Source: Psychrobacter glacincola
GTDB taxonomy: Bacteria > Pseudomonadota > Gammaproteobacteria > Pseudomonadales > Moraxellaceae
Reading direction: 5' to 3'
Assembly: GCA_001411745.2 (NCBI GenBank)
Contig: LIQB01000013.1
Span: forward strand, 27,763-91,762
DNA length: 64,000 nucleotides
Below, in pieces: positions 1-8,788 of this stretch (within the stretch, counting starts at the first letter, position 1; every line of letters starts with the position of its first letter). Made by a program: the position numbers and the translations under genes. Below the pieces are notes generated by a model. The model was not told the DNA's origin, did no database searches, and saw only the letters and a list, made by a program, of their open reading frames with translations.

Positions 1-1
1 A

Positions 2-1429
2 ACGTCAAGTTTGCACGTTGGGCATGGTCGCGGTGCAGCGTTCGGTATGAGCGTGGCAAACCTGCTTGAAGCGATTGGTTATGACGTCACGCGTGAGTAT
101 TATGTCAACGATGCGGGTCGGCAGATGGACATCTTGGCGACCAGTACCTATTTGCGTTATCTGGAAACCAATGGCGAGCAAATAATCTTCCCAGTCAATG
201 GTTATCAAGGTGATTATGTCAGTGACATCGCCCAAACGTTAAAAGCGCAACACGGTGATCATTACGTTCATAGCTTTGCAGCAATCGCTAAAGATGTGCC
301 AGCAGATGCTGAGTTTGAGATCAATGCGGACGGCGAAAAAACACTGCTATCAGGTGACAAAGAAGCGCATATTGATGGCTTGATTGCCAACAGTAAAGCC
401 TTGCTTGGTGAAGGTTATGAGCTGTTTTTAAATGCGGCATTGAGCAGTATTTTAGCCGATATCAAAGATGACTTAAATGACTTTGGTGTGCGCTACGAGT
501 GCTGGTTTAGCGAACGGTCTATTGATAGCGATATTGAGCCAGTCTTGCAAACCTTAGATGAAAAAGGCTATCTATACGAAAAAGACGGTAATATTTGGTT
601 TAAATCAACCGATTTTGGTGATGAAAAAGACCGTGTTGTGCGCCGTGCCAATGGTCAATCTACTTATTTTGCTTCTGATATTGCCTATCACAAAAACAAA
701 TTTGATCGCGGTTTTGATAAAGTGGTCAATGTTTGGGGTGCCGATCACCATGGTTATGTGCCACGCGTAAAAGCTGCTTTATTGGCGCTTGGTATTGATG
801 CTGAGCGTTTAGATGTGGTGCTTGTGCAATTTGTTGCATTATGGCGTGGCAGTGAAAAAGTACAAATGTCCTCGCGTTCAGGTCAATTTGTCACCCTCCG
901 TGATTTACGTACCGAAGTTGGTAACGACGCCGCGCGTTTTTATTATGTCGCCCGTAAGCCTGAGGTGCATATTGATTTTGATTTGGAGCTGGCTAAATCA
1001 CAAAGCAAAGACAATCAAGTGTATTACATTCAATACGCGCATGCTCGTGTTTGCCGAGTATTAGAAAAGCTACAAAATAGTGGTCTTGTGATAGACGATG
1101 CGATTGGTTTAGAACATCAAAACTTACTTAGCGCACCAAACGAAGACGAGCTGATTAAGCTATTAGCAGGATATCCAGCGACATTATTACGCGCTGCGAC
1201 GGGTTATGAGCCACATGTCTTGACCAACTATCTTAAAGAGTTGGCAGCGCTATTTCATGGTTGGTATGACAGCAATCGCATTTTGCCAGTGAGTTTGACC
1301 TCAGGTGAGACACCAAGCTCGGATGAGATGGAATTAATGCAAGCCCGTTTGCGTTTATCTAAAGCCGTACGTCAAGTATTGGCCAATGGTCTTAGTTTGT
1401 TAGGGTTGTCGGCACCATCTAGCATGTAG
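2..1429 (+). CDS. argS: Arginyl-tRNA synthetase, 5'-truncated by window edge
   Basis: Class I aminoacyl-tRNA synthetase that charges tRNA-Arg with arginine in the cytoplasm. The reading frame is already open at the first bases, so the true start lies upstream of the window. The visible part begins inside the HIGH-type ATP-binding signature (HVGHGRG). The KMSKS-equivalent loop is visible as QMSSRSGQFVTL about 290 codons into the fragment. The C-terminal part ends in a normal anticodon-binding helical region (RLSKAVRQVLANGLSLLGL), as in other ArgRS. About 470 residues are present; the family is usually 550-600, so roughly 100 are missing. The SPOR-domain gene follows 102 bp downstream on the same strand, the same neighbourhood I recall from pseudomonads. 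The identification is secure. Confidence 0.97.
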   Translation, partial: TSSLHVGHGRGAAFGMSVANLLEAIGYDVTREYYVNDAGRQMDILATSTYLRYLETNGEQIIFPVNGYQGDYVSDIAQTLKAQHGDHYVHSFAAIAKDVPADAEFEINADGEKTLLSGDKEAHIDGLIANSKALLGEGYELFLNAALSSILADIKDDLNDFGVRYECWFSERSIDSDIEPVLQTLDEKGYLYEKDGNIWFKSTDFGDEKDRVVRRANGQSTYFASDIAYHKNKFDRGFDKVVNVWGADHHGYVPRVKAALLALGIDAERLDVVLVQFVALWRGSEKVQMSSRSGQFVTLRDLRTEVGNDAARFYYVARKPEVHIDFDLELAKSQSKDNQVYYIQYAHARVCRVLEKLQNSGLVIDDAIGLEHQNLLSAPNEDELIKLLAGYPATLLRAATGYEPHVLTNYLKELAALFHGWYDSNRILPVSLTSGETPSSDEMELMQARLRLSKAVRQVLANGLSLLGLSAPSSM

Positions 1430-1531
1430 TTTTTTTCTAGTATATAGTAAATGTCTAACATGTAGTATGAGTATAGATGACTGCCAGCCATAATTTGATG
1501 ATAGTTAGATTCAGTAGGGAGAACCAGATCC

Positions 1532-2347
1532 ATGCTAGCCAAAAAACCTAAAGGTGCGACTGAAAAACGCAAAACAAGTAGCGTATCAGGCTTATTGTGG
1601 ATGTTTGTCGGGGCGGTATTGACCCTTATGATAGGGGTATTTATATACTTGTCACCATTATTTGATTTCAGTCCCGCTGACAGCACCGCTGGTAATGATC
1701 CTGATCGTCAGGTGCAGCCACGTGTCGACACTGATACTGATAATAGTGATTATGAGTTCTATGATATTTTGCCCAATCAAGAGATGGCGACTATTCCTGA
1801 TGAAGATATTGCTGAGACAGGCAATGATCGCATAGGCGATATCAGCGCCTTTGAGCCTGATGTGGTGGTGACTCAACCTGAAGATGGTTCAGCCAGTCGC
1901 AATGATGATACTGGTAACTTTGGTATCTCTGAAAATACAGTGATTGCGCCCAGTCGTGGCAATAACGCTGCTACCAGTAATAGCGGCGATGACATTGTGA
2001 TCGTTGAAGAAGACGCGACCTATGATGGATCGACGCCTGCTAGTAGCAATAATACGTCCACCAATAATGCAGGCGCAGGTACTGCTAGCGTTCAGGCTGC
2101 AAAACCTGCGGCAACTTATATTTTGCAAATCAACAGCTTCGGTGATGCGGATGAAGCAGATCGCCGCCGTGCTCAAGTGTTGATGGCAGGTGTAGACGCT
2201 CGCGTGGTCAAGAATACGACGGGTAATGGTTTGCCAATCTATCAAGTTATTTCTCGCCCGATGAATAACCGCCAAGCAGTAACCACTGCTCAGCAGCGCC
2301 TACAGAATAACGGCATTGACTCCATCATTGTTGAACAGCGTCGTTAA
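1532..2347 (+). CDS. SPOR-domain membrane protein (FtsN-like)
   Basis: 271-residue single-pass membrane protein with a C-terminal peptidoglycan-binding SPOR domain. A basic cytoplasmic N-terminus (residues 1-18, rich in Lys/Arg) is followed by one hydrophobic helix (about 19-41). Next comes a long periplasmic linker (about 45-190) rich in Asp, Asn, Thr and Ser, and then a SPOR repeat (about 193-270, starting ATYILQINSF). SPOR domains bind denuded glycan strands at the division septum, so a role in cell division or envelope maintenance like FtsN is the natural inference, but the linker offers no proof. The start ATG is preceded by a purine-rich AGGGAGAA. Position after argS fits pseudomonad gene order. 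It could be called FtsN, but I would not assign the symbol from this alone. Confidence 0.85.
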   Translation: MLAKKPKGATEKRKTSSVSGLLWMFVGAVLTLMIGVFIYLSPLFDFSPADSTAGNDPDRQVQPRVDTDTDNSDYEFYDILPNQEMATIPDEDIAETGNDRIGDISAFEPDVVVTQPEDGSASRNDDTGNFGISENTVIAPSRGNNAATSNSGDDIVIVEEDATYDGSTPASSNNTSTNNAGAGTASVQAAKPAATYILQINSFGDADEADRRRAQVLMAGVDARVVKNTTGNGLPIYQVISRPMNNRQAVTTAQQRLQNNGIDSIIVEQRR

Positions 2348-2387
2348 GTTGCGCTGTTTAATGACAGTTATAGTTCTTTATGAATAA

Positions 2388-2417
2388 TAAAAAAAGCGTC
2401 GCAATGACGTTTTTTTT
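2388..2417 (+). terminator. Rho-independent terminator after the SPOR gene
   Basis: A-run, short CGTC/GACG stem with loop GCAAT, then eight T residues, 40 bp after the stop codon. The GC stem is short but is extended by A:T pairs from the flanking runs. Confidence 0.7.
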
Positions 2418-2486
2418 ATCTCTGATTTTTAGCAAAGTTATTTTTCTGTTGGTTTATCACCTTTCATCAAAAATTTTATAAAGAGC

Positions 2487-3587
2487 ATGGCTATGACTGT
2501 CTCTCATTTAGCAACACCGCCTACTGGCTTCATTAAAGCATTTTTCCAAAAGTATTTTATTGATGCGTTTACTGGCATGGCTTTAGGGCTATTTGTCACA
2601 TTGATTGCTGGTCTAATCATCTCGCAAATCGGTGGCTGGTTAGATTTGCCCGCATTGGTTGCGGTGGGCAAGCTTGCCTCAGTACTAATGGGTGCGGGTA
2701 TCGGAGTAGGTATCGCCTATTACCTTAAAGCACCGACGCTCGTCATGCTCAGCTGCTTGGTGGCGGGTATGCTTGGCGCACACTCTGAAGCATTAATGGC
2801 AGGGACGTTATTTACGCCCCAAGTAGGCGGACCTGCGACCTTTGTCGCCTTACCGGGCAATCCGATAGGGGCGTATTTGACCTCGGTATTTGCTTATCGT
2901 GCTGGTACTTGGGTCGCTGGCAAAACCAAGCTTGATATTCTATTGGTTCCTTTATTGGTATGCGCAGTAGCATTAGCAGTTTGCGCCCTATTGAATCCAC
3001 CTATCGTCGCTGCGGTCGCTGCCATTGGTCAAGGTATTCAAGCGGCCACTGAGTTACAGCCTCTGTTAATGGGTATTGTGATTGCAGTGGTGGTGGGTAT
3101 TTTATTGACATTGCCAACGTCCAGCGCTGCTATTTGTATCGCAATTGGGCTTGGTGGCGTAGCAGGCGGGGCAGCAGTGGTAGGCTGTGCGGCACACATG
3201 ATTGGCTTTGCCGTTGCAAGCTTTAAAGACAACGGCGTCAGTGGCGTAATATCTCAAGGTCTGGGCACCAGTATGCTACAGATTCCTAATGTGTTAAAAA
3301 AACCGCTGGTGTTATTGCCTGCTGTGATTGCCAGTGCCATCGTTGGTCCTATTGCGACAGTAGGTTTTGGACTGGCATGTACGGCAACGGGTGCGGGTAT
3401 GGGTACCGCCGGATTGGTCGGTGTATTTGGAGTGATTGAGGCGTCACAAGACATCATGAGTACGGGTCAATTATGGACAGCGATTATCCTGTTGATGTTT
3501 GTATTACCTGCCCTAATTGCAGGGGTGGTCGCTCATGTGATGCGCCGCGTGGGCTGGCTGGTTGATGGTGATATGAAATTGCCTTAA
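2487..3587 (+). CDS. PTS EIIC-like polytopic membrane protein
   Basis: 366-residue, very hydrophobic protein with about ten predicted membrane segments and many Gly/Ala-rich stretches. The composition and motifs (KYFIDAFTGMALGLF near the N-terminus, GNPIGAYL, the repeated GIV/GAG segments) resemble the PTS_EIIC_2 family, which covers sugar-PTS IIC-like proteins without the usual attached IIA/IIB domains. No PTS partner gene is nearby, so transport substrate and even transport function are unknown. The ATG at 2487 lies just after AAAGAGC; a second in-frame ATG two codons on is an equally good start. It is bounded by terminators on both sides and is probably a single-gene transcript. Family assignment is moderate, membrane location is strong. 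Confidence 0.7.
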   Translation: MAMTVSHLATPPTGFIKAFFQKYFIDAFTGMALGLFVTLIAGLIISQIGGWLDLPALVAVGKLASVLMGAGIGVGIAYYLKAPTLVMLSCLVAGMLGAHSEALMAGTLFTPQVGGPATFVALPGNPIGAYLTSVFAYRAGTWVAGKTKLDILLVPLLVCAVALAVCALLNPPIVAAVAAIGQGIQAATELQPLLMGIVIAVVVGILLTLPTSSAAICIAIGLGGVAGGAAVVGCAAHMIGFAVASFKDNGVSGVISQGLGTSMLQIPNVLKKPLVLLPAVIASAIVGPIATVGFGLACTATGAGMGTAGLVGVFGVIEASQDIMSTGQLWTAIILLMFVLPALIAGVVAHVMRRVGWLVDGDMKLP

Positions 3588-3627
3588 ATTAGAGATAAAG
3601 GACGCAAATTGTCCTAACTATCAATAG

Positions 3628-3663
3628 TAAAAAGCCCAGCTATTTAAGTAGTTGGGCTTTTTT
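3628..3663. terminator. Bidirectional terminator between PTS-IIC-like gene and cytochrome gene
   Basis: Stem AAGCCCAGCTA / TAGTTGGGCTT with a TTTAAG loop, A-run before and T-run after. It lies between two convergent genes and can serve both. Confidence 0.85.
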
Positions 3664-3689
3664 ATGGTAACTTTTAAAGGTGCTTAAAA

Positions 3690-4640
3690 CTAGCGGCGTA
3701 CATCTTTAGGGGCATCACCATTGGGCCAGTCTTTGTCTTTGTTGGCTTTGATAGGTCGCGGTAGATGGGTAAAGTAAGCAGCAATATCGACCGCTTCTTG
3801 GTCACTAAGCGAGTTACCTTGACCAAAGGGCATTTTGCCTTTGATAAAGGCCGCTGCTGTATAAGTCCGTGCCATACCTGCACCATCGTTGAAGGACTTG
3901 TCTCCGGCTACTGCTGGATAGATATAAGTGCCATCGTCATTATATTGACCTTCACCATTTTCACCATGGCAAACGCTACATTTTTCAGCAAATAGCTTTT
4001 TACCATTGTCCGTATTTGGCTCTAAAGTTTTGTCTACCTTAACAAAACCGCGACCTTCAGGCGAGACACCATAAGGCAAGCCCTGTGATAGCCAGCTCAT
4101 ATAAGACACCATCGCATTCATATCATCTGAACCTAGATCAAGTGCTTTGCCATTCATTGAGCGTTCAAAACAGCCATTGATGCGCTCTTGTATTGAATTC
4201 ACGCGACCAGCACGTGACCGATAAATAGGATAAATACCCGGCATGCCATTCCAAGGCGCCGCGTAGGCCTCTGAGCCGTTACCCAAGTGACAGCTGGTAC
4301 AGTTCAACTGGTTGCCGACATTGTCAGGCATCTCTTTATAAGTATGATTGGCGATTTGTAAGCCACGACGTACTGCTGCGCCAAACTCATCATCTGGAAT
4401 AGTGGACTCATCTGGCATGCTAACGCTCAGTTTGGCGCTTGGATTTGCAGCCATCTCGTCTTTGATTTCTGCGGCACGTGCCTCAAGTGACTTAACACGG
4501 GCTAATGCTTCAGCTTCTGCGACACGGTCGACAGCCTTGGTATCTGATTCACTACAGCCTGACAGGCTAACTGCACCAATAGCAAAGATAGCAGCCAGTA
4601 AAACGGAGGAAGAGGGTTTGACCCTTAAAAGTATTTTCAT
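3690..4640 (-). CDS. tsdA: Diheme c-type cytochrome lipoprotein, TsdA-type thiosulfate dehydrogenase
   Basis: 316-residue exported lipoprotein: signal helix (residues 11-25), lipobox LSGC with lipidated Cys29, a predicted coiled helix (35-62), then two CXXCH haem sites at 114-118 (CTSCH) and 221-225 (CSVCH). Beyond the haem sites, Cys157 sits exactly 39 residues after His118. As I recall, this matches the Cys axial ligand of haem 1 in Allochromatium TsdA. An adjacent Lys269-Met270 (GKMPFG) resembles the Lys/Met ligand pair of haem 2. Those features point to thiosulfate dehydrogenase/tetrathionate reductase, which interconverts thiosulfate and tetrathionate in the periplasm. No TsdB partner cytochrome is adjacent. 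It is transcribed alone, with a palindrome 58 bp upstream. A generic diheme cytochrome remains possible. Confidence 0.8.
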   Translation of the reverse strand: MKILLRVKPSSSVLLAAIFAIGAVSLSGCSESDTKAVDRVAEAEALARVKSLEARAAEIKDEMAANPSAKLSVSMPDESTIPDDEFGAAVRRGLQIANHTYKEMPDNVGNQLNCTSCHLGNGSEAYAAPWNGMPGIYPIYRSRAGRVNSIQERINGCFERSMNGKALDLGSDDMNAMVSYMSWLSQGLPYGVSPEGRGFVKVDKTLEPNTDNGKKLFAEKCSVCHGENGEGQYNDDGTYIYPAVAGDKSFNDGAGMARTYTAAAFIKGKMPFGQGNSLSDQEAVDIAAYFTHLPRPIKANKDKDWPNGDAPKDVRR

Positions 4641-4697
4641 TGGAATATCCTTATTATCAAAAATAATATGTAATAATATATTTTTATGATAATTTAA

Positions 4698-4712
4698 CTG
4701 TCAAAATGACAG
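4698..4712. promoter_or_regulatory. Palindrome upstream of the cytochrome gene, possible operator
   Basis: CTGTCA-AAA-TGACAG, perfect 6-bp arms with a 3-bp spacer, 58 bp upstream of the start codon at 4640. The size and position suit a dimeric repressor or activator, but no regulator gene is next to it. Confidence 0.35.
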
Positions 4713-4905
4713 AAGTAATCTTAATTTTTGTGCAAAAAATCTGAATGAGTCATCAATCTGTAAGTTGCTAGAAACATAATTGTACCAAATATTAAATAAT
4801 TAAAGTATATAAATAGATAAAGTGTTTTGGCTTTAGAGGGACATGAATTAATTTCATACTGTATGAAGAACGATATTGAAAGACAGTGTTGACATTCTAT
4901 TGATC

Positions 4906-4945
4906 AAAAAGCGCTTAAACATTGATAATATTTAAGCGCTTTTTT
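4906..4945 (-). terminator. Terminator of the SDR gene
   Basis: Strong hairpin with arms AAAAGCGCTTAAA and TTTAAGCGCTTTT around an 11-bp loop, flanked by A and T runs. It lies 25 bp beyond the SDR stop codon and would act on either strand. Confidence 0.9.
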
Positions 4946-4969
4946 GTGGGCAAATACTCTTAGAATATA

Positions 4970-5980
4970 TTATTTTGGTGTGCTTGGTTTTTTATGGCGG
5001 CGTGGTTTGAGCTTACGAGAGAGCTTATGGACATCGTTCAATATTTGACTGTATGTCGCTGGAAAGACACGCTGTACCGCGTCGATTATCTTGGCATCAT
5101 TGCCAATAAGACAGCGCGGTTGATTGGTCGCGGCAGCCTGCAAAATAATCAAAGCGGCATTGCTTGCATCAAATTTCAGGAATTTATTAAAGCTCTGAAT
5201 GGCTTTGGGGCCAGTACGCATGCCAATATCATTGATACTGTCATTACCACGGGCACTATTGGCAATATTGGTTTTAATCCCGCCGGGATGGATGCAGGTC
5301 GCTGACACGCCGCAGCGCTGAATATCTAACTCTTGACGCAAGCTTTCAGTAAAGCCGCGTACAGCAAATTTACTGGCGTTATACGCAGATTGTGACGGCT
5401 GCGCGGTCAAGCCAAACAGGCTTGAGATATTAATGATGTGACCATGCTCGTTAAATTGGCGTGATCTGTTTTTTTTGCTGCCATTCGTCGATTCGCTTTG
5501 TTTGACACTATTTTTAATCAATGGCAAAAATGCCTTGGTGCCATAGACCACACCCCAAAAATTGATGTCCATGACCCATTCAAGCTCGCTAATGCTACTG
5601 CCTTCTACGGTCGAATATAGCGCCACGCCTGCATTATTAAAGATGAAGTTCACTTTGCCATAGTCTACCATGACGCTATCTGCCCACGCTTCCACGGCTT
5701 TATTGTCTGAGACATCAAGGACTGTCATGGTCGCTTTGATGTCATAACCGACGAGCAATTCTTTGGTCTGTGCCAGTTGCGCCGCGTTGATATCAGAGAG
5801 CGCCACATGGCAGCCCATCTTTGCCAAATGAATGGCCAGCTCGCGCCCCATACCAGAGCCAGCACCCGTAATAGCCGCGACATGATTATGATAATAAGGG
5901 GCAATATCTTGGTCTGTCGTGGTATGAAAAGGCAAGTGTTGACGTAATGAGGTTGCGATAGAAATAACATTGTTAAGCAT
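4970..5980 (-). CDS. Short-chain dehydrogenase/reductase (SDR)
   Basis: 336-residue NAD(P)-dependent oxidoreductase of the classical SDR superfamily. Visible motifs in order: cofactor-binding TGAGSGMG (38-45), an acidic residue in SDIN after the second strand suggesting NAD preference, NNAG (115-118), and the catalytic Ser187 with Tyr200-x3-Lys204 (AYNASK). About 30 residues precede the Rossmann fold and a basic tail ends the protein (KPRRHKK), making it longer than the usual 250. A Ser/Lys/Asn-rich insert (about 158-178) precedes the catalytic strand. The substrate cannot be told. The start is supported by AAAGGA nine bases upstream. It stands alone between terminators. Confidence 0.88.
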   Translation of the reverse strand: MLNNVISIATSLRQHLPFHTTTDQDIAPYYHNHVAAITGAGSGMGRELAIHLAKMGCHVALSDINAAQLAQTKELLVGYDIKATMTVLDVSDNKAVEAWADSVMVDYGKVNFIFNNAGVALYSTVEGSSISELEWVMDINFWGVVYGTKAFLPLIKNSVKQSESTNGSKKNRSRQFNEHGHIINISSLFGLTAQPSQSAYNASKFAVRGFTESLRQELDIQRCGVSATCIHPGGIKTNIANSARGNDSINDIGMRTGPKAIQSFNKFLKFDASNAALIILQAAATNQPRCLIGNDAKIIDAVQRVFPATYSQILNDVHKLSRKLKPRRHKKPSTPK

Positions 5981-6131
5981 GATAAACAGTCCTTTGTTTC
6001 ATCAGTGATAGGTGTTGGTAGCACATTTACCTTAGCATGCTTTGTAGTTTTAGCTGTGAACGATTGATAGACGTGGCTGTCACTTTACCCATACATTGGC
6101 TGTCGTAAAAAGATCATAAGTGAGCGACCAT

Positions 6132-6163
6132 AAAAAAACGTCTAGCATAAGATATGCTAGACG
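6132..6163 (-). terminator. Terminator of clpX
   Basis: Perfect 11-bp stem CGTCTAGCATA / TATGCTAGACG with loop AGA. Read on the minus strand it is followed by seven T residues. It lies 43 bp past the clpX stop. Confidence 0.9.
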
Positions 6164-6205
6164 CCTTTACTTCAATGACAGTTTTAATAAAGCTGATAAC
6201 CACCG

Positions 6206-7519
6206 CTAAGCATCTATCGCTATTTGCTCTGAGTCGTCGGTAGAAAAGATGATTTCAGGTGTTTTACCTTCATTAATCACTTGCTCATCGACGATGACAG
6301 TCTTGGCGTTTTTCATCGAAGGCAACTCATACATAGTCTCAAGTAGCGCATTTTCAACGATAGAACGCAAACCACGAGCACCAGTCTTACGCGCCATGGC
6401 TTTTTTGGCAATCGCATCGAGCGCTTCTTTGGTAAAGGTAATGTCAGCGCCTTCCATATCGAATAGATACTTATATTGCTTAACCAAGGCATTTTTTGGT
6501 TCTGTCAATATCTGAACCAATGCGTCCTCGTCCAGCTCTGTGAGCGCAGCGAGAACAGGAAGACGACCGATGAGCTCAGGAATGAGACCAAATTTGATCA
6601 AATCTTCAGGCTCTACTTGTTGCAGTAATTCTGAGCTGCGTTTGCTATCATCTTTTGAGCTGACATCCGCATTAAAGCCGATACCGCCTTTTTCTGTACG
6701 CTGCTGAATAACCGCATCAAGACCGGCAAACGCCCCGCCGACGATGATTAAAATGTTACTCGTATCAACTTGGATCAGCTCTTGCTGTGGATGCTTACGA
6801 CCACCATGTGGCGGAATGGCAGCGACCGTACCTTCGATAAGCTTTAGCAACGCTTGCTGTACGCCTTCGCCTGACACATCACGGGTGATAGACGGATTGT
6901 CGCCTTTCTTACTGATTTTATCAATCTCATCGATATAGATGATGCCTTGTTCCGCTTTGCTCACATCATAATCTGATGCTTGTAGTAGCTTTTGCACGAT
7001 GTTTTCGACATCTTCACCGACATAACCTGCTTCGGTCAAGGTCGTCGCATCGGCCATCGCAAAAGGCACATCCAGTAGACGCGCCAAGGTTTGCGCCAGC
7101 AAAGTCTTACCAGAACCCGTTGGGCCAATCAGCAAAATGTTACTTTTCGCCAATTCAACCATGGCATCGTCAGCGCCAATCTTCGCTTTTTTGCTGTCAT
7201 TGGCTAAGGTTTGGCTAACTTTTAGACGCTTATAGTGGTTATAGACGGCAACTGCTAGTGCTTTTTTAGCAGCGTCTTGTCCAATGACATATTCGTCAAG
7301 CTTGGCACGCAGCTCTTTTGGCGTTGGTAGCTTTTTATTGACCCAAGACGTATCAATGTCGCTGTCATCATCGCCATCTTCGGCGCTATCTGCGATTAAA
7401 TCGGTACATAGCTCAATACATTCATTACAGATATTGGCATCGTCAGCGGCAATCAGCTGCTGTACATCGCTTTTGGCTTTGCCGCAAAACGAGCAATGCG
7501 GGGTGTTATCTTCTGCCAT
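6206..7519 (-). CDS. clpX: ATP-dependent Clp protease ATP-binding subunit ClpX
   Basis: AAA+ unfoldase that recognises, unfolds and feeds substrates to ClpP. The N-terminal zinc-binding domain has its four cysteines (Cys9, Cys12, Cys31, Cys34). The AAA+ module shows Walker A GPTGSGKT (132-139), the pore loop GYVG (165-168), Walker B with DEID (197-200) and the RKH pore motif (241-243). IGF (280-282) is the loop that docks into ClpP. Length of 437 is normal. clpP lies directly upstream on the same strand with a 114-bp gap, so the two are probably co-transcribed, and tig precedes them, the order found in E. coli. A terminator follows. Identification is certain. Confidence 0.99.
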   Translation of the reverse strand: MAEDNTPHCSFCGKAKSDVQQLIAADDANICNECIELCTDLIADSAEDGDDDSDIDTSWVNKKLPTPKELRAKLDEYVIGQDAAKKALAVAVYNHYKRLKVSQTLANDSKKAKIGADDAMVELAKSNILLIGPTGSGKTLLAQTLARLLDVPFAMADATTLTEAGYVGEDVENIVQKLLQASDYDVSKAEQGIIYIDEIDKISKKGDNPSITRDVSGEGVQQALLKLIEGTVAAIPPHGGRKHPQQELIQVDTSNILIIVGGAFAGLDAVIQQRTEKGGIGFNADVSSKDDSKRSSELLQQVEPEDLIKFGLIPELIGRLPVLAALTELDEDALVQILTEPKNALVKQYKYLFDMEGADITFTKEALDAIAKKAMARKTGARGLRSIVENALLETMYELPSMKNAKTVIVDEQVINEGKTPEIIFSTDDSEQIAIDA

Positions 7520-7633
7520 AAAAGGCGCTCCTAAAATTTAAAACTTACAAATATTTTGATTTTTACATCAAAGCCAAAACGTATAACGCTCAGGCTTTTG
7601 ATGCCCATCAAAGCTTTTGCTCTTATGCGGTAA

Positions 7634-8338
7634 TTATAAAGAAGTAGGGCGGCGCTCTAATACTTCATCAACCAGACCGTATTCTTTGGCTTCTTTCGCA
7701 TCTAACCAAAAGTCACGCTCAACGTCTTTTTCAATTTTCTCTAATGGTTGACCAGTACGTTCTGCCAAAATCTCATTTAAACGGGCACGCGTTTTTAGAA
7801 TTTCACGCGCATTAATTTCGATATCGGTTGCTTGACCTTGCGCGCCGCCTGAAGGCTGATGAATCATGACACGAGCATTGGCAAGAGAGTAACGCTTGCC
7901 TTTTTGACCAGCCGCGAGCAAGAACGAGCCCATACTATAAGCACCGCCCATACAGATGGTCGATACTTCAGGTTTGATAAAGTTCATGGTATCAAAGATT
8001 GCCAAGCCTGCACTCACTGAGCCGCCTGGTGAATTGATATACAAGTGAATGTCTTTGTCTGGGTTTTCTGCTTCTAAAAATAGCAACTGTGCAACAATCA
8101 GATTGGCCATATGGTCTTCGACTTGACCGGTCAAAAAGATAACGCGCTCACGCAATAGACGCGAGAAAATATCAAACGAGCGTTCACCGCGAGAGGATTG
8201 TTCAACGACCATTGGCACTAATGCTGCATGCGCAGCTTGAGGGGCGCTTTGGGTATATTGCATGCCTTGTGCGTCATTGTGCGCACTCATCAGCATATCA
8301 AAATGTGGGTTGGCAGTGATGCGATCATAATCTGTCAT
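7634..8338 (-). CDS. clpP: ATP-dependent Clp protease proteolytic subunit ClpP
   Basis: Serine peptidase that forms the tetradecameric barrel degrading proteins delivered by ClpX. Catalytic triad is complete: Ser135 in GGAYSMG, His160 in MIHQPSGG and Asp209 in VERDF. At 234 residues it is about 27 longer than E. coli ClpP. The extra length is all at the N-terminus (residues 1-40, rich in His, Gln and Ala), which is probably a processed propeptide. The start is backed by AGGACAT seven bases upstream. A heat-shock-like promoter is visible upstream (8593-8626). clpX follows on the same strand. Confidence 0.99.
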   Translation of the reverse strand: MTDYDRITANPHFDMLMSAHNDAQGMQYTQSAPQAAHAALVPMVVEQSSRGERSFDIFSRLLRERVIFLTGQVEDHMANLIVAQLLFLEAENPDKDIHLYINSPGGSVSAGLAIFDTMNFIKPEVSTICMGGAYSMGSFLLAAGQKGKRYSLANARVMIHQPSGGAQGQATDIEINAREILKTRARLNEILAERTGQPLEKIEKDVERDFWLDAKEAKEYGLVDEVLERRPTSL

Positions 8339-8592
8339 AAAGATGTCCTGTTTATAAGTACATAAAATAAAGGGATTGAAGCTAGCGAGCGGCTACGCTT
8401 GTATGGCTGCTCATCATGCTAGATGTTGCCGCTTTTTAATAATATTCGCTGGCTGAAATAATAAGCGCCAGATATCGCTAAAAATAATTGAGCTAATGGT
8501 AACTTTTTTATTGAGGCAATAGTAACTTTTTCATGTGAAAAATAATTTTCTATTTATAACATGAGTGCTATTAATAAAATGATTGACTCACT

Positions 8593-8626
8593 ATTAATAA
8601 GGCGTCTGTAACCATTTATCAAGGGG
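8593..8626 (-). promoter_or_regulatory. Possible sigma-32 (heat shock) promoter for clpP-clpX
   Basis: Read on the minus strand, CCCCTTGATAA resembles the sigma-32 -35 element (CTTGAAA). About 12 bases later GCCTTATTA partly matches CCCCATTTA. It lies roughly 250 bp before the clpP start, a long leader, so this is a suggestion only. Confidence 0.35.
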
Positions 8627-8670
8627 CTTGGTTATAAACTGTCCATAAAGATAGCATATAAATCCCCAAT

Positions 8671-8700
8671 AAAAATGCCCTAACACATATGTTAGAGCAT
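8671..8700 (-). terminator. Terminator of tig
   Basis: Stem ATGCTCTAACA / TGTTAGGGCAT (minus strand, one G-U pair) with a 4-base loop, followed on the minus strand by five T residues. It lies about 90 bp beyond the tig stop. Confidence 0.85.
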
Positions 8701-8726
8701 TGCGTTAGAGCATTATGTTAGAGCAT
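8691..8726. repeat. Short tandem repeat, 3 copies of GTTAGAGCAT at 13-bp period
   Basis: GTTAGAGCAT occurs at 8691, 8704 and 8717, separated by three bases each time. The first copy forms one arm of the tig terminator, so the array looks like partial duplication of the terminator arm. Confidence 0.8.
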
Positions 8727-8788
8727 GTTTAGATTGAAATTAGCAATGAGTGCCATTGAATGGCAACTTGCTAAGTTATCTCACTAAA

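Larger units (their letters stand above)
4641..4969. other. AT-rich intergenic region
   Basis: 329 bp without a credible gene. It holds the upstream region of the diheme cytochrome gene (with the CTGTCA palindrome), a second small palindrome CATACTGTATG near 4856, and the terminator of the SDR gene at its far end. Nothing else is recognised. Confidence 0.6.
8339..8788. other. clpP-tig intergenic region
   Basis: 450 bp without a gene. It carries the tig terminator, three 13-bp-spaced copies of GTTAGAGCAT, and the candidate sigma-32 promoter for clpP. The part nearest clpP is AT-rich and shows no further structure I can name. Confidence 0.6.
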
